Source: CAWAXW01 sp963786155
Lineage (GTDB): Bacteria > Actinomycetota > CADDZG01 > WHSQ01
Reading direction: 5' to 3'
DNA: 64,000 nucleotides
Assembly: GCA_963786155.1 (NCBI GenBank)
Contig: CAWAXW010000006.1
Span: 1,054,001 to 1,118,000 of the forward strand
The position numbers and the translations under genes are program-made. Below, in pieces: positions 35,355 through 44,319 of the stretch (the stretch's first letter is position 1; every line of letters begins with the position of its first letter). A model generated the notes under the pieces. The model made no database searches, had not been told where the DNA came from, and saw only the letters and a list, made by a program, of their open reading frames with translations.

Positions 35355-37522
35355 TCAGTGTACCGGCCCGCTCTGCCGATCGAGCGCTAGCTTCTCGACC
35401 ACTCTGCCGACCTTGTGCAGGAAACTCTGCGCGGTAAACGGTTTCTGGATGAAATGCTCGCCGTCGTGGAGCACACCTTGCTCACTCACGATCCGATCCG
35501 TGTAGCCGGACATGAAGAGGGTGGGAAGCCCCAATCGTTGGCTCAACTCTCTCCCGGACAACCCCGGCATGATCACGTCGCTGACAAGGAGGTCGATCGT
35601 CCGACCGTTGCCGGCGGCCTCGATGGCCTCTGTGGGTGAAGCCGCGACAAGCACGTCATAGCCTGCGCGCTGCAGGATCCGGGCGCAGATGCGACGCACC
35701 GGCTCCTCGTCCTCGACCAGAAGGATCGTCGTACCTGCGCCGTCGTAGCCTTCTTCGGTCGTTTGCTCGAGCCTTGGGTCGCTCGCCGCCACATCTGAGG
35801 CGGGGAGATAGATAGAGAAGCTTGCCCCGTGGCCGGGCTCGGAGTAGACGCTGATGTGACCTCCAGCATGCTTGACGATCCCGTAACAAGTCGCCAGTCC
35901 CAATCCGGTTCCTTGCGTCTTCGGTTTGGTCGTGAAGAACGGTTCGAAGATGCGCGTCTGGATCTGCTTCGGGATGCCGACGCCGGTATCGGACACGTTG
36001 ATCTTCACGTAGGGACCGGGTGGCAATTCTGGATGCAAGGGGGCGTCCTCGCCGAGAATCAGATTCTGGGTCTCGATGCGCAGGAGCCCTCCCGAAGGCA
36101 TCGCATCCTTGGCGTTGATCGCGAGGTTCAGCAACACCTGCTCGAGTTGTCCCACATCAGCCTTGGTATTGAAGAGGTCGGCCTCCATGACGAACGACAG
36201 TTCGGTGCTTTCCCGGAGCGTGCGACGAAAGAGTTTCTCGAGGCCCCCGATCACGTCGTTCACGCAGACGACCTCCGGCTGGATCACGTCCTTCCGGGAG
36301 AACGTGAGCAGCTGACGGGTGAGGTTGCCACCTCTCCGCGCCGCGGCGAGAACCTCCTCGAGGTCCTCGCGGCCCTCTGTGATCTGAGGGGAGGTCATCG
36401 AGGACGAATCTGGTGAAGTTCTGGATCACCGAGAGGAGGTTGTTGAAGTCGTGCGCGACCCCACCCGCCAACTGGCCGACGGCTTGCATCTTCTGGATCT
36501 GCCGCACCCGCTCTTCGAGAACTCGTCTCTGTTCCTCGTTCTTTTTCCTATGACGGATGTCCTTGATGAAGACTGCAAATCCAGTGGCCTCGTCTCCGCC
36601 TTCGATGGGCGAGAGAGTCGAACGCGACGTCGATCGACGTTCCATCCTGAGCGCAGACTTTCGTGAGTATGTGCTCGTGCGGGACCCCTCGAGCGACCTC
36701 AATCAGGATCGGCTCGAGATCGGCGGCATCCCCGTCATCCACGAGAAACGTGAGCCCGCGACCGATAACGGCGGCCTCGTCCCATCCCATGAGTCTCTGT
36801 GCTGCCGTGTTCCAACTCGTGATCGTCCCATCCGGCTTGCACCCGATGATCGGGTCGATATGGCTCTCGACGATCGAGGCAAGTGCTCGCACCTGGCTCC
36901 GAGCGCCACCGAGCTTTTCTGCGAACAGATCGGCGACCGCCGTGCTGCGCTCGGTGATGCGCCATGCCGCGATGCATGCGATGCCTTCCCCGAGAACGAA
37001 TAGGCCATGGATCCCGGCCCACCGCAAGGGATCGGCAATCGCGGCGGGATGGTTGTAGACGTCCTGCGGCGCGATCGTTCCGACGAACCCGTGATGCAAG
37101 ACGACATAAGCGACCGCGACCAGGAACGGGCGCCAATCCTGGTACAGGGCAATCAGGGGGACGACAATGAAGAAATGGAAGTGCGCCTCTATGACGCCCC
37201 CAGAAAAGTGCACCAGCAGGGCGGAGCAGGTCGTCAAGCCGACGGTCGCGAATATCGAACGAAGGGTTGACGAGAAGCCGGGGAAGGTTGCGAGCGCGGC
37301 CAAGCCCGCCAAGGCGATGAGCTCCCCCGACAGATGGATGAGCGGCGTCGCCCTGAAGAGCCCGAACAGCGCAAGGGCCGGGATGTGCAGCCACAGGAGG
37401 ATCGTCAGGGCGTGGTGACGGCTCCTCCACGCCTCGAGGGATAGTCCTCCTCCAGTCGGCACGAGCCGGAACCTGAGCTCGCTCCAGCGCCCATTTGGTC
37501 GCACCGCGACATCCATGTTCAC
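35355..37522 (-). CDS. Membrane hybrid histidine kinase with PAS and receiver, two frameshifts
   Basis: About 721 residues after removing two extra bases (near 36612-36618 and in the GGGG at 36388-36391). The locus length then divides by three. The N-terminal membrane region has six or so helices (ALTILLWLHIPALALFGLF to LRWAGIHGLFVLGEGIACIAAW). A PAS domain follows (VESHIDPIIGCKPDGTITSWN), then HisKA (VAHDFNNLL), HATPase (NLAINAKDAMPSGG, DTGVGIP, GTGLGLATCYGIV) and receiver (LLVSDVIMPGLSGRE). It starts by overlapping the cyclase stop by 4 bp (ATGA), so membrane sensing and cyclic-nucleotide synthesis are co-translated. Confidence 0.8.
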
Positions 37523-40500
37523 GCGGCTCCCACCGAGTCTCTTTTCGCCCCGAGACGAACGACTAGCTTCGGGAACTCCGAGAGATCCGCAGGCGTCTCG
37601 GCGGTGCTACGAGACCCAAGCGCATCGGCGAGTGGGGCGAGCTTCCGTGCCCACGGTTCGATCTGCTTGTGGCGGTAGGTCTCGTATGCATGCCTCGCAG
37701 CGGCCGCTGCGGCCTCGTCACGACCCGCCATCAACAGCACCTCGGTCATCGCCGTGAGGCTGTTGCCGGTGGAGAAAACGTCGTCGCCCTGGAGGGCAAC
37801 CCCGGCGGCGGCGACCGCGATCCGACACGCTTCATCGAGATCACCCCGCCGCGCGAGAACTCTCGCTCGTGTCGGGCCCCACTCGGCCAGCAGGGCGCGG
37901 TCGTCCCTACCGATCTCCTCGCTCATCTCGGACAGGTTCATGGCCTCGTCCCATCGATCGGCGGCGTAGAGGGCGCGAGCCAAGAGAGCCGCCTGGGTCG
38001 CGAGGTACGAGGTGGCTCCCATCTCACTGAGCGATTCCAGTCCGGAGCGGAATTCGTCCACCGCTGCCTCGGGGTCGTTCGCCATCAACTCGAGCAAGCC
38101 GGCGAACTGGGTGCTCGTGGCGAGATTGAGTCCCTGACCCAGCTCGCGCTGCGCGCGGCGACTCTGCTCGATCATCCGGCGAGCGGATGTGATGTCTCCG
38201 TTCATTGCGGTTAGTCCGGCGACGCTTTGCATCACGCGGGCCTGGACAAGGAGGTCGTCGTGGGCGGAGCTTGCGATCTCGAGACAGCGAGGGATGGCTT
38301 CCTTTACCGGCACCGGCCCCCAGAACAAGGAGGTCGCAAGCCACGCAAGTATGCGTCCCTCCGAGTATCGATCCTCTGCTGCTTTGGCATGCTCGAGGGC
38401 GATCTCTAGGGCACTCTGAGTGCCCTCGTTCTGATGATCGTCCCAATGCACCTCTGCGATCAGTTGGTGGGTTCGGCTGAGCAAGACGTGGTCGCCGAGG
38501 TCCTCGAACGTAGTGTCGAGCTCTTGGAGCTCGTCCAGCGCGCCCTTCTTCCAGTAGGTGAAGTCATCTAAGGATCGAAGGGTCAGGTCTTGGAGGGTGC
38601 ATACAGCTGCGCTTCTCGCGTCCCCGCAGCGCGCCGCTGTCACCCTGAGCTTATGGAGCGTCCGTTCCGCCTCCTCGACTTCGCCCGTTTCGAGAAGGAC
38701 GACCATGTGATTGGCCAGGAGGTCCACCCGCCGGGGATCGTCGAGGGGAAGAAGTCGAGCAGCGCGGTCGAAGCAGTTGGCCGCGGCCGGCAGGTCGCCA
38801 CAATCGAATCTTTCCTTAGCCTGTTCGGATAGGAGCTCCGATGCTTTGCGCGCAAGCTCGGCGGTCAGTTCGTCTCCGATGCCGACCTCGCGCCGGAGGT
38901 GATGTGCCTGCTCCAAGTGATAGGCCATGAGCTCGGATCCGGTGGCCAGCCTCGTGCCCCACCGCTCGAGCCAGAGTGCGAACGCATGATGCAGCTCCGC
39001 CCGGCGCGTCTTCGTGATGCCGAGATAGGTGACGTCGCACACCATCGAGTGCGTGAATGAGAAGGCATCCTGACCGGGGAGCCCACTGATATCGGGGACT
39101 ACCAGGTCCTTCGCGACCAACTCGTGAAGGAGGCCGATCGTGCCTTGCGCAGGGCTATCGCAGAGATCGTCCACCGCCCCCAGCCAGAAGGTCCTGCCGA
39201 TGACGGCCGAAGCCTCCAGGATGCTTCGCTGTTCGGAGGTCAGCTTGTCGATGCGAGCCGACACGAGGGCATGGATGGTTGGGGGTACGACGAGCTCGAC
39301 GGCCTCTGCCTTGAGTTGCCAGCCCTCTCCGTCGTGGACCAAGAGCTCGTCGTCGATGAGGGTCCGAACCAACTCTTCGACGTAGAGAGGGTGGCCGTCG
39401 GCCACGTCGACGATCTTTCTACGGAAGGATGCGTCCAGGGCGGCCCCCGGTACGAGCTCCTCTATCAGAGCATCGATCTCGTGCTCGCCAAGGGGTTCGA
39501 GAGTTATCAGCTCGGAGGCGCGCGCCCAGCCCGGACGGTCGTCTAGGGCCGAAGGTCGCGCAAGACAAAGGAGGAAGACCGGGACATCGGTACTGAACCG
39601 CGAGAGGTATTCGATGAGGTCCAACAGCGTCGATTCCGCCCAGTGGATGTCGTCGAACAGAAGGACCACTGGGGTCTGTTGTGCCAGAGCTTCCATGAAA
39701 TTGCGGGCGGCCCAGAAGACCTCGTTCGTCGGGATCGGCTCGTCGCTCACGTCGAGTACCGAAAGGAGCCGGTTGATCACGCCGCCGTCCGCCTCTTCGG
39801 AAGCGCCCGACATCGCTCGGCTCAGCTTGGCCGATGCCACGTCGGCTCCGTCGGAACGCGTCGATCCTGCGGCGCGGCGCACCGCCCTCGCAAGGGGAAG
39901 GTACGTGATGCCGTCTCCGTAGGATGGGCACGCGCCTTGCAAGACGAGAGCCCTCTCTCCGAGGGAGTCGGTGAAGCTGTCCGCGAGGCGCGACTTGCCC
40001 AGGCCCGGACCACCGAGGACGGTAGTCAGGCGCGAGGTCCGGGATCTCACACAGTCATCGAACGCGCGGGTGAGATCGTCGAGCTCGCGCCCTCGCCCTA
40101 CCAGCGGTGTGTCGAGCCGGCGCTTGAGGCCTGCCACTTCCGGCATTACCTCCAGCAGCTCGTAGGCCCGCACCGGTTCGCCCTTGCCCTTCAGGTCGAA
40201 CGCGAAGGGTCCCGCCACCGTCACTGCGTCGCGCACCTGCCGATAGGTGCTTTCCCCGATGAGGATCTGGTTGGCTCGAGCGTTCTGCTCCAGCCGGGCC
40301 GCAACGTTGACGGCATCCCCCGAGGCGAAGCCATGCGATTCGGCTGCGTCCCTCACCAGCACCTCACCGCTGTTGATGCCGATACGTGCCGAGAATCCCA
40401 CCCCCCACAGTGTCATCACTTCGTGGCCGATCTCCTCAAGAGCGCTTCGCATCTCGACCGCGGCGCGAACGGCCCTCAGGGGATCGTCTTCGTGGAGTAG

Positions 40501-40692
40501 GGGAACGCCGAATGCGGCCATGATCGCATCGCCGATGAACTTCTCGACGGTTCCGCCATGTCGCTCGATCGCCGCGCTCATAGCGGCGAAGTAGCGATCC
40601 ATCAGGTGCCGCGTGGCTTCGCCTTCGAGGGCCTCGCCCAACGCGGTCGAGTCCACCAGGTCGCAGAAGAGAAGCGTCGCGGTCTTGCGCAT
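37519..40692 (-). CDS. Class III adenylate/guanylate cyclase fused to AAA ATPase and TPR-like region
   Basis: 1057 residues. The cyclase catalytic domain (about 1-180) has metal-binding Asp in TLLFCDLVDST, FIGDAIMAAFG and the transition-state region GDAVNVAARLEQNA. A STAND/AAA-type ATPase follows, with Walker A GGPGLGKSRL and Walker B VVLLFDDIHWAE. The C-terminal half is helical, with TPR-like pairs (AANCFDRAARLLPLDDPRRVDLL and later repeats). This domain order is common in actinobacterial signalling proteins of the LuxR/STAND-cyclase kind, but no DNA-binding domain is seen. It probably makes cAMP in response to a protein or ligand bound by the repeats. Confidence 0.85.
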   Translation of the reverse strand: MRKTATLLFCDLVDSTALGEALEGEATRHLMDRYFAAMSAAIERHGGTVEKFIGDAIMAAFGVPLLHEDDPLRAVRAAVEMRSALEEIGHEVMTLWGVGFSARIGINSGEVLVRDAAESHGFASGDAVNVAARLEQNARANQILIGESTYRQVRDAVTVAGPFAFDLKGKGEPVRAYELLEVMPEVAGLKRRLDTPLVGRGRELDDLTRAFDDCVRSRTSRLTTVLGGPGLGKSRLADSFTDSLGERALVLQGACPSYGDGITYLPLARAVRRAAGSTRSDGADVASAKLSRAMSGASEEADGGVINRLLSVLDVSDEPIPTNEVFWAARNFMEALAQQTPVVLLFDDIHWAESTLLDLIEYLSRFSTDVPVFLLCLARPSALDDRPGWARASELITLEPLGEHEIDALIEELVPGAALDASFRRKIVDVADGHPLYVEELVRTLIDDELLVHDGEGWQLKAEAVELVVPPTIHALVSARIDKLTSEQRSILEASAVIGRTFWLGAVDDLCDSPAQGTIGLLHELVAKDLVVPDISGLPGQDAFSFTHSMVCDVTYLGITKTRRAELHHAFALWLERWGTRLATGSELMAYHLEQAHHLRREVGIGDELTAELARKASELLSEQAKERFDCGDLPAAANCFDRAARLLPLDDPRRVDLLANHMVVLLETGEVEEAERTLHKLRVTAARCGDARSAAVCTLQDLTLRSLDDFTYWKKGALDELQELDTTFEDLGDHVLLSRTHQLIAEVHWDDHQNEGTQSALEIALEHAKAAEDRYSEGRILAWLATSLFWGPVPVKEAIPRCLEIASSAHDDLLVQARVMQSVAGLTAMNGDITSARRMIEQSRRAQRELGQGLNLATSTQFAGLLELMANDPEAAVDEFRSGLESLSEMGATSYLATQAALLARALYAADRWDEAMNLSEMSEEIGRDDRALLAEWGPTRARVLARRGDLDEACRIAVAAAGVALQGDDVFSTGNSLTAMTEVLLMAGRDEAAAAAARHAYETYRHKQIEPWARKLAPLADALGSRSTAETPADLSEFPKLVVRLGAKRDSVGAA

Positions 40693-40704
40693 CAGCCGGC
40701 CACT

Positions 40705-42074
40705 TCAGTGAGCTCGTCTCTGGAACCTTGACCCCGAGCAGCCCCAACCCCTAGCCAAAGCACCACAATCGAAGTCCCGCAGCATGGTTCCCGGGTTGTG
40801 CCGTTTGCGGAAGGAGCGCACCGCCCCGAGCGTGGACTTGTCGAGAACGAACGAGCCCACACCGTGAAGTGAGTCACGTTCGGTGGTGTGGATCCTGCCG
40901 TTGAACCAAGTCGCTGCCCACAGATCCGGATCTTCCGAACCGACGGTGTCCACGTAGAAGCCGGCTTCCTTCGGTGTGTCTGGATTGCCAACGTCGACAA
41001 CGGCGAGACCCCCGGCTAGGTAAGACACGACCGCTAGTCGCCTGCGCGGCTGCTTAGTCGGGATGGTGGTGATGCTGTGGGTGCCACACCGCACCCGGCT
41101 CAGCTCCGAGAGGGTGTTGTACGAAGGTCGGCGCGGTAGTGCCTGGTGGCCCCGAACCTGCGGTTGCGTTCGATCTGCAATGTCGAAGACCCAGAGCGCC
41201 CCCAGCGTGCTCGAGGATCTCCCGTGCACGAGTCGATGGGTCTACTGCCTGCGTAGGGAACGTCGCCGACCAATAGCAGCTTGGCGTCCCACGTGAAGGC
41301 CACAGACGTGTGGGACTGGATCTCGGCGTGATCGACTTCGGAGAGAAGTTTCGGCTTCAGCAAGCTGCGTGAGAGCTGCCAGAGTAGAGAGGTGGAGCCG
41401 CACGCGGTCGCCATCAGCTTCGCGTCGGGGTAGACGACAAGTTCGGCGCACGAGTTAGCAGGAGCGATCGGGATCGAGCCGATCGCTTTCGCTCGACCCG
41501 GCCGACGAAGAGGTATCCGAACGACCGTGATCTGTGCCATTTCGGCTCTCGCGCAACCAGTGCCTGCGAACGGGATAACGAAGACAAAGAGCTTGTTCTT
41601 GCGGGGGAGCAAAGTGTGGGAACACGATCCGCACGGGAGGTCTACCCTCCCGATCTGTCGGGGGCGCGCAGGCTTTTTCACGTTGACGATGCGTAGGCCC
41701 GCGGTCGGAGGGGCCGTGCACGCGGAGGAAGTCCCTGCCGTCGTTGAAGTGACAGAAACGATCGCGAATCTCTTCCACACCGAGACGTCGCCGCCACCCC
41801 ACGCGCAATCGAAGAAGCCGAGCTGCCGCAGCGAACCATCTGCTTGCCGTCTGAATATCGCGAGACCCTCTGCCGAACCGGCGAAAATGAGCTTCTTCTG
41901 GAAGGCCAGATGCGTGGCGGGAAGCGGCCCTTCGTCCGAACGAATGAGCGAACCGGCGCTCTTCCTTAGGTTGCTGGAGTGGGCATCCTCAGCTTGGAGC
42001 AGTTGCGACATGGCCGCGGGCGCGCCCAGAAGAAGGACAACAAGGATGGCAACCGTCGTCCTGATCTCCGTCAT
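40705..42074 (-). CDS. Secreted LVIVD-like beta-propeller protein, frameshifted
   Basis: A signal peptide (TTVAILVVLLLGAPAAMS) precedes propeller-type strands: LIFAGSAEGLAIFRRQADGSLRQLGFFD, GLRIVNVKKPARPRQIGRVDLPCGSCSH and LLVGDVPYAGS. After a frame change near 41215-41245 the sequence continues as ALWVFDIADRTQP, LAVVSYLAGGLAVVDVGNPDTPKEAGFY and SFVLDKSTLGAV. One base is missing: locus length plus one divides by three, giving about 456 residues. The Val-Val-Asp-Val and Ile-Val-Asn-Val blades group it with LVIVD proteins, but it is distant from the three copies at 20.5-24.2 kb. The stop is 12 bp before the cyclase start. Confidence 0.65.
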
Positions 42075-42229
42075 CTCGCCCTCATCTCCGCCTCTAGCTC
42101 GGGTGACTCCAGATCGATGACAACGCGTATGTCGTCCACTGGGGCCGTGCGCGGTTTGTTCTCCGGCTGAGGGGGAGGGGCGTCCTGCGCCAGCTCGTGA
42201 AGGGCAAGCAGGGCCAAGCGCCGGTCCAT
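42071..42229 (-). CDS. Short hypothetical protein coupled to the LVIVD-like gene
   Basis: 52 residues from ATG 42229: a helical N-terminus (RRLALLALHELAQDAPP), a proline-rich middle and an acidic end (VVIDLESPELEAEMRAR). The TGA overlaps the ATG of the next gene (ATGA at 42071-42074), which argues for real translation. There is no signal peptide. I do not recognise the family. Codon usage at third positions is GC-rich like its neighbours. Confidence 0.5.
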   Translation of the reverse strand: MDRRLALLALHELAQDAPPPQPENKPRTAPVDDIRVVIDLESPELEAEMRAR

Positions 42230-42284
42230 CACTACGCCGATGCCTGCAGAAGGGTCGGAGGATCGGCCGCCCGCCGAGCGCGGC

Positions 42285-42647
42285 TCACGTGCTGAACCTC
42301 ACTCGATCCTCAACCACGCCGCCGATGACGGCGCGGGCGAGCCATCGCCCGTCCTTCCGCGCGGCGGCCGATCCCTGTCCGACATCCAACCCACATCGGT
42401 AAGTGGCGGCGCTCGTGTCCGAGAAGGTGCACTTCTGCCACAAACCACCGTGCGGGTCATTGCCCTTGCCGGGCGAATAGACTTGATACTGGAGTTTTTC
42501 TTCGGAGCCCGGGGTAGCTACTTCCACCCACAGGATGTGGCCGTCGCGCCGGGACTCGGCCTCAACCGTCTCGGTCGCTCGTGCCTGGCCTGAAAGCATC
42601 GCGATGGCCGCCGTCACGGCGAGCACGATGCGGGGAAGAAGCCGCAT
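42285..42647 (-). CDS. Small secreted hypothetical protein
   Basis: 120 residues. ATG 42647 is preceded by GGAGG with eight bases between. The leader MRLLPRIVLAVTAAIAMLSG is cleaved near ARATET. The mature part is beta-rich (GHILWVEVATPGSEEKLQYQVYSPG) with two cysteines (KCTFSD, YRCGLD). No family recognised. It is first in a possible minus-strand run with 42071-42229, the LVIVD-like gene and the cyclase; the gap to the next gene is 55 bp. Confidence 0.6.
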   Translation of the reverse strand: MRLLPRIVLAVTAAIAMLSGQARATETVEAESRRDGHILWVEVATPGSEEKLQYQVYSPGKGNDPHGGLWQKCTFSDTSAATYRCGLDVGQGSAAARKDGRWLARAVIGGVVEDRVRFST

Positions 42648-42725
42648 GCCGCCTACCTCCAAGTTGGTGCCGATTGCCCTGTTGTGTAGGGATACCCGAG
42701 TAAGGCAACCTAGGAGTCACCCAAA

Positions 42726-42743
42726 AGTAACGATTCAGTTACT
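42726..42743. promoter_or_regulatory. Inverted repeat upstream of the gene at 42647
   Basis: AGTAAC and GTTACT flank GATTCA, in the 128-bp AT-richer gap before the minus-strand secreted-protein gene. It could be an operator or part of a promoter. Confidence 0.35.
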
Positions 42744-42755
42744 GAGAGTGATATC

Positions 42756-42773
42756 GGGGGAGGGCGCTCCCCC
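42756..42773 (-). terminator. Hairpin downstream of the sensor kinase gene
   Basis: GGGGGAG and CTCCCCC arms around GGCG lie 2 bp beyond the stop of the kinase gene at 42776. A GC-rich stem without a clear T-run. Confidence 0.45.
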
Positions 42774-42775
42774 CG

Positions 42776-43417
42776 TCAGGGGAGGAAAACCGGGAAAACG
42801 ATGGTCGCGGTGGATCCGCCCGTTGGAGACGAGTCGATGCCGACCGATCCTCCAAGCAGCTCGATCTGGGCGCGCGCGAGCCAGAGACCGAGTCCGGCAC
42901 CGGGACTTCCCTCGCGTTTGACCCATGGGTCGAAAGCCCGATCCAAGTCGACGCCGTCAGGGCCCGTTCCTTCGTCGACGACCGCCAGGTGGATGCGATC
43001 GGCCGAGGATCCACACTCGACGCGATAGGAACCGCCCCCGTGCACGCGAGCGTTGTCCATCAACTCCATCAATGCCCCCGCAACCCTGGAGCGATCAAGC
43101 ATGACAGTCTCGGTTGGGATCGACTCCGTCGGGGGCGCGATGTCCCCGGCTCGCTTCGCCGCGGCCTGAATGAGAGGCGCCAGCTCGGTCGGTTCGGGCC
43201 TCGGTCGCACCTTCCCCCCTTGCAGGTCCCAGGCCAACTTGAGCTGGTCGACTAGCTTCCTCAATCGCTTGGAGTCCGTGCCCAGGAGGGCGTATACCTG
43301 GTGACCGGACTCCGTGATGGAGTCCTCCATGAGCTCGACTTCGCTGAGGATCGCCGCGGCGCGATTCGCGAGCTCGTGCCACTGCCGCCCGCCCTCAAAT
43401 ATTCCGCCGCCCGCCAC
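42776..43417 (-). CDS. Short sensor histidine kinase
   Basis: 213 residues, with no membrane helix and no sensory domain. A putative dimerisation helix with His in QWHELANRAAAIL is followed by an HATPase domain: N-box ALMELMDNARVHG, G1 VDEGTGPDG and GAGLGLWLARA. It lies 29 bp downstream of the response regulator at 43447 on the same strand, so it should phosphorylate or dephosphorylate it. The lack of any input domain means the signal must come from another protein. Confidence 0.75.
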   Translation of the reverse strand: MAGGGIFEGGRQWHELANRAAAILSEVELMEDSITESGHQVYALLGTDSKRLRKLVDQLKLAWDLQGGKVRPRPEPTELAPLIQAAAKRAGDIAPPTESIPTETVMLDRSRVAGALMELMDNARVHGGGSYRVECGSSADRIHLAVVDEGTGPDGVDLDRAFDPWVKREGSPGAGLGLWLARAQIELLGGSVGIDSSPTGGSTATIVFPVFLP

Positions 43418-43446
43418 TATTCGGACCTGCCCTTTGTAGTGCCTGC

Positions 43447-44190
43447 CTAACCTTCCAAGCGGTATCCGATCCCACGGACCGTATGGATCAGATCCGGGTC
43501 GGAGGGATCATCCTCGACCTTGAAGCGCAGCCTCATCACCGCCATGTCGACGACGCGGGAGTCGCCGAGGTAGTCGTAGTCCCAAACGAGTCTCAGTAAT
43601 GCATCCCGGCTCAGGACCTGGCCCCTGTGACGCACCAACTCCAGGAGGAGCTTGAACTCCATGCTCGACAGCCGCACGTCCTGCCCATTCTTCTTGACGG
43701 TATAGGCGAGTGCATTTATCTCGAGCGCACCCACCCGGATGATGCCGGGAGCTGACGGGGCATTGCTGCGCCTTAAGAGCGAGCGGATCCGGGCCCTCAG
43801 CTCGGCCAACTCGAACGGCTTACGAAGGTAGTCATCGGCTCCGGCTTCGAGGCCCATGACTATGTCTGTCGTGTCGGTGCGCCCGCTCAACATGAGTATG
43901 GGTACGTCGCTGTCGTGCCGGACTTCCTTGCAGACATCGAAACCGTTCCTGGAAGGGAGCACGAGGTCGAGGATGACCAGGTCGAAGCCGCTCGCGCGGA
44001 TCAGCTCGATGGCGTCGTCGCCGTCGCCTGCGCTCTGGACCTCATAAGCGTCTTCTCGGAGGGCGATGGTTGTCGATTCGACGAGGGAGGCGTCGTCGTC
44101 CACGAGCAGGATCCGTGGCTTGGACGACTCCTTCTCATGGTTGAGGTCGAAAGATGGGTGTGCCACCGCGCCTTGACCTCCTGAACTCAT
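43447..44190 (-). CDS. OmpR-family response regulator
   Basis: 247 residues. A hydrophilic leader of about 25 residues precedes a receiver with D31-D33 acidic pocket, acceptor D75 in VILDLVLPS and K124 in LRKPFE. A winged-helix domain follows (VGALEINALAYTVKKNGQDVRLSSMEFKLLLELV ... RVVDMAVMRLRFKVE, ending RGIGYRLEG). It pairs with the kinase at 42776 and is divergent from glgP, making glgP a possible target. It is clearly different from the two RegX3-like regulators (YDYLGDSRVVDMAV in place of DYFGDTRTLDVHV). Confidence 0.85.
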   Translation of the reverse strand: MSSGGQGAVAHPSFDLNHEKESSKPRILLVDDDASLVESTTIALREDAYEVQSAGDGDDAIELIRASGFDLVILDLVLPSRNGFDVCKEVRHDSDVPILMLSGRTDTTDIVMGLEAGADDYLRKPFELAELRARIRSLLRRSNAPSAPGIIRVGALEINALAYTVKKNGQDVRLSSMEFKLLLELVRHRGQVLSRDALLRLVWDYDYLGDSRVVDMAVMRLRFKVEDDPSDPDLIHTVRGIGYRLEG

Positions 44191-44255
44191 CAGCCCTGCC
44201 CGGCGGCCGAGTCGTCAACGACAGGCTACGGGCCTTGGCCGACCCCCCGCACCCT

Positions 44256-44283
44256 TTGCTTGAACTGTTACACATTCGATACT
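44256..44283 (+). promoter_or_regulatory. Candidate promoter of glgP
   Basis: TTGCTT (44256) and GATACT (44278) with a 16-bp spacer, 36 bp before the glgP ATG. No ribosome-binding site is seen between it and the start, so a second promoter with TACCCT at about 44306 and a leaderless mRNA is also possible. Confidence 0.3.
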
Positions 44284-44319
44284 TCTTGGCACCGGGCAGA
44301 CCCCTTACCCTTATCGCCC

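Noticed and set aside
37519..40692. A LuxR-type transcription factor
   Set aside because: The STAND-cyclase layout resembles such regulators, but the C-terminus ends in TPR-like helices and no helix-turn-helix is visible.
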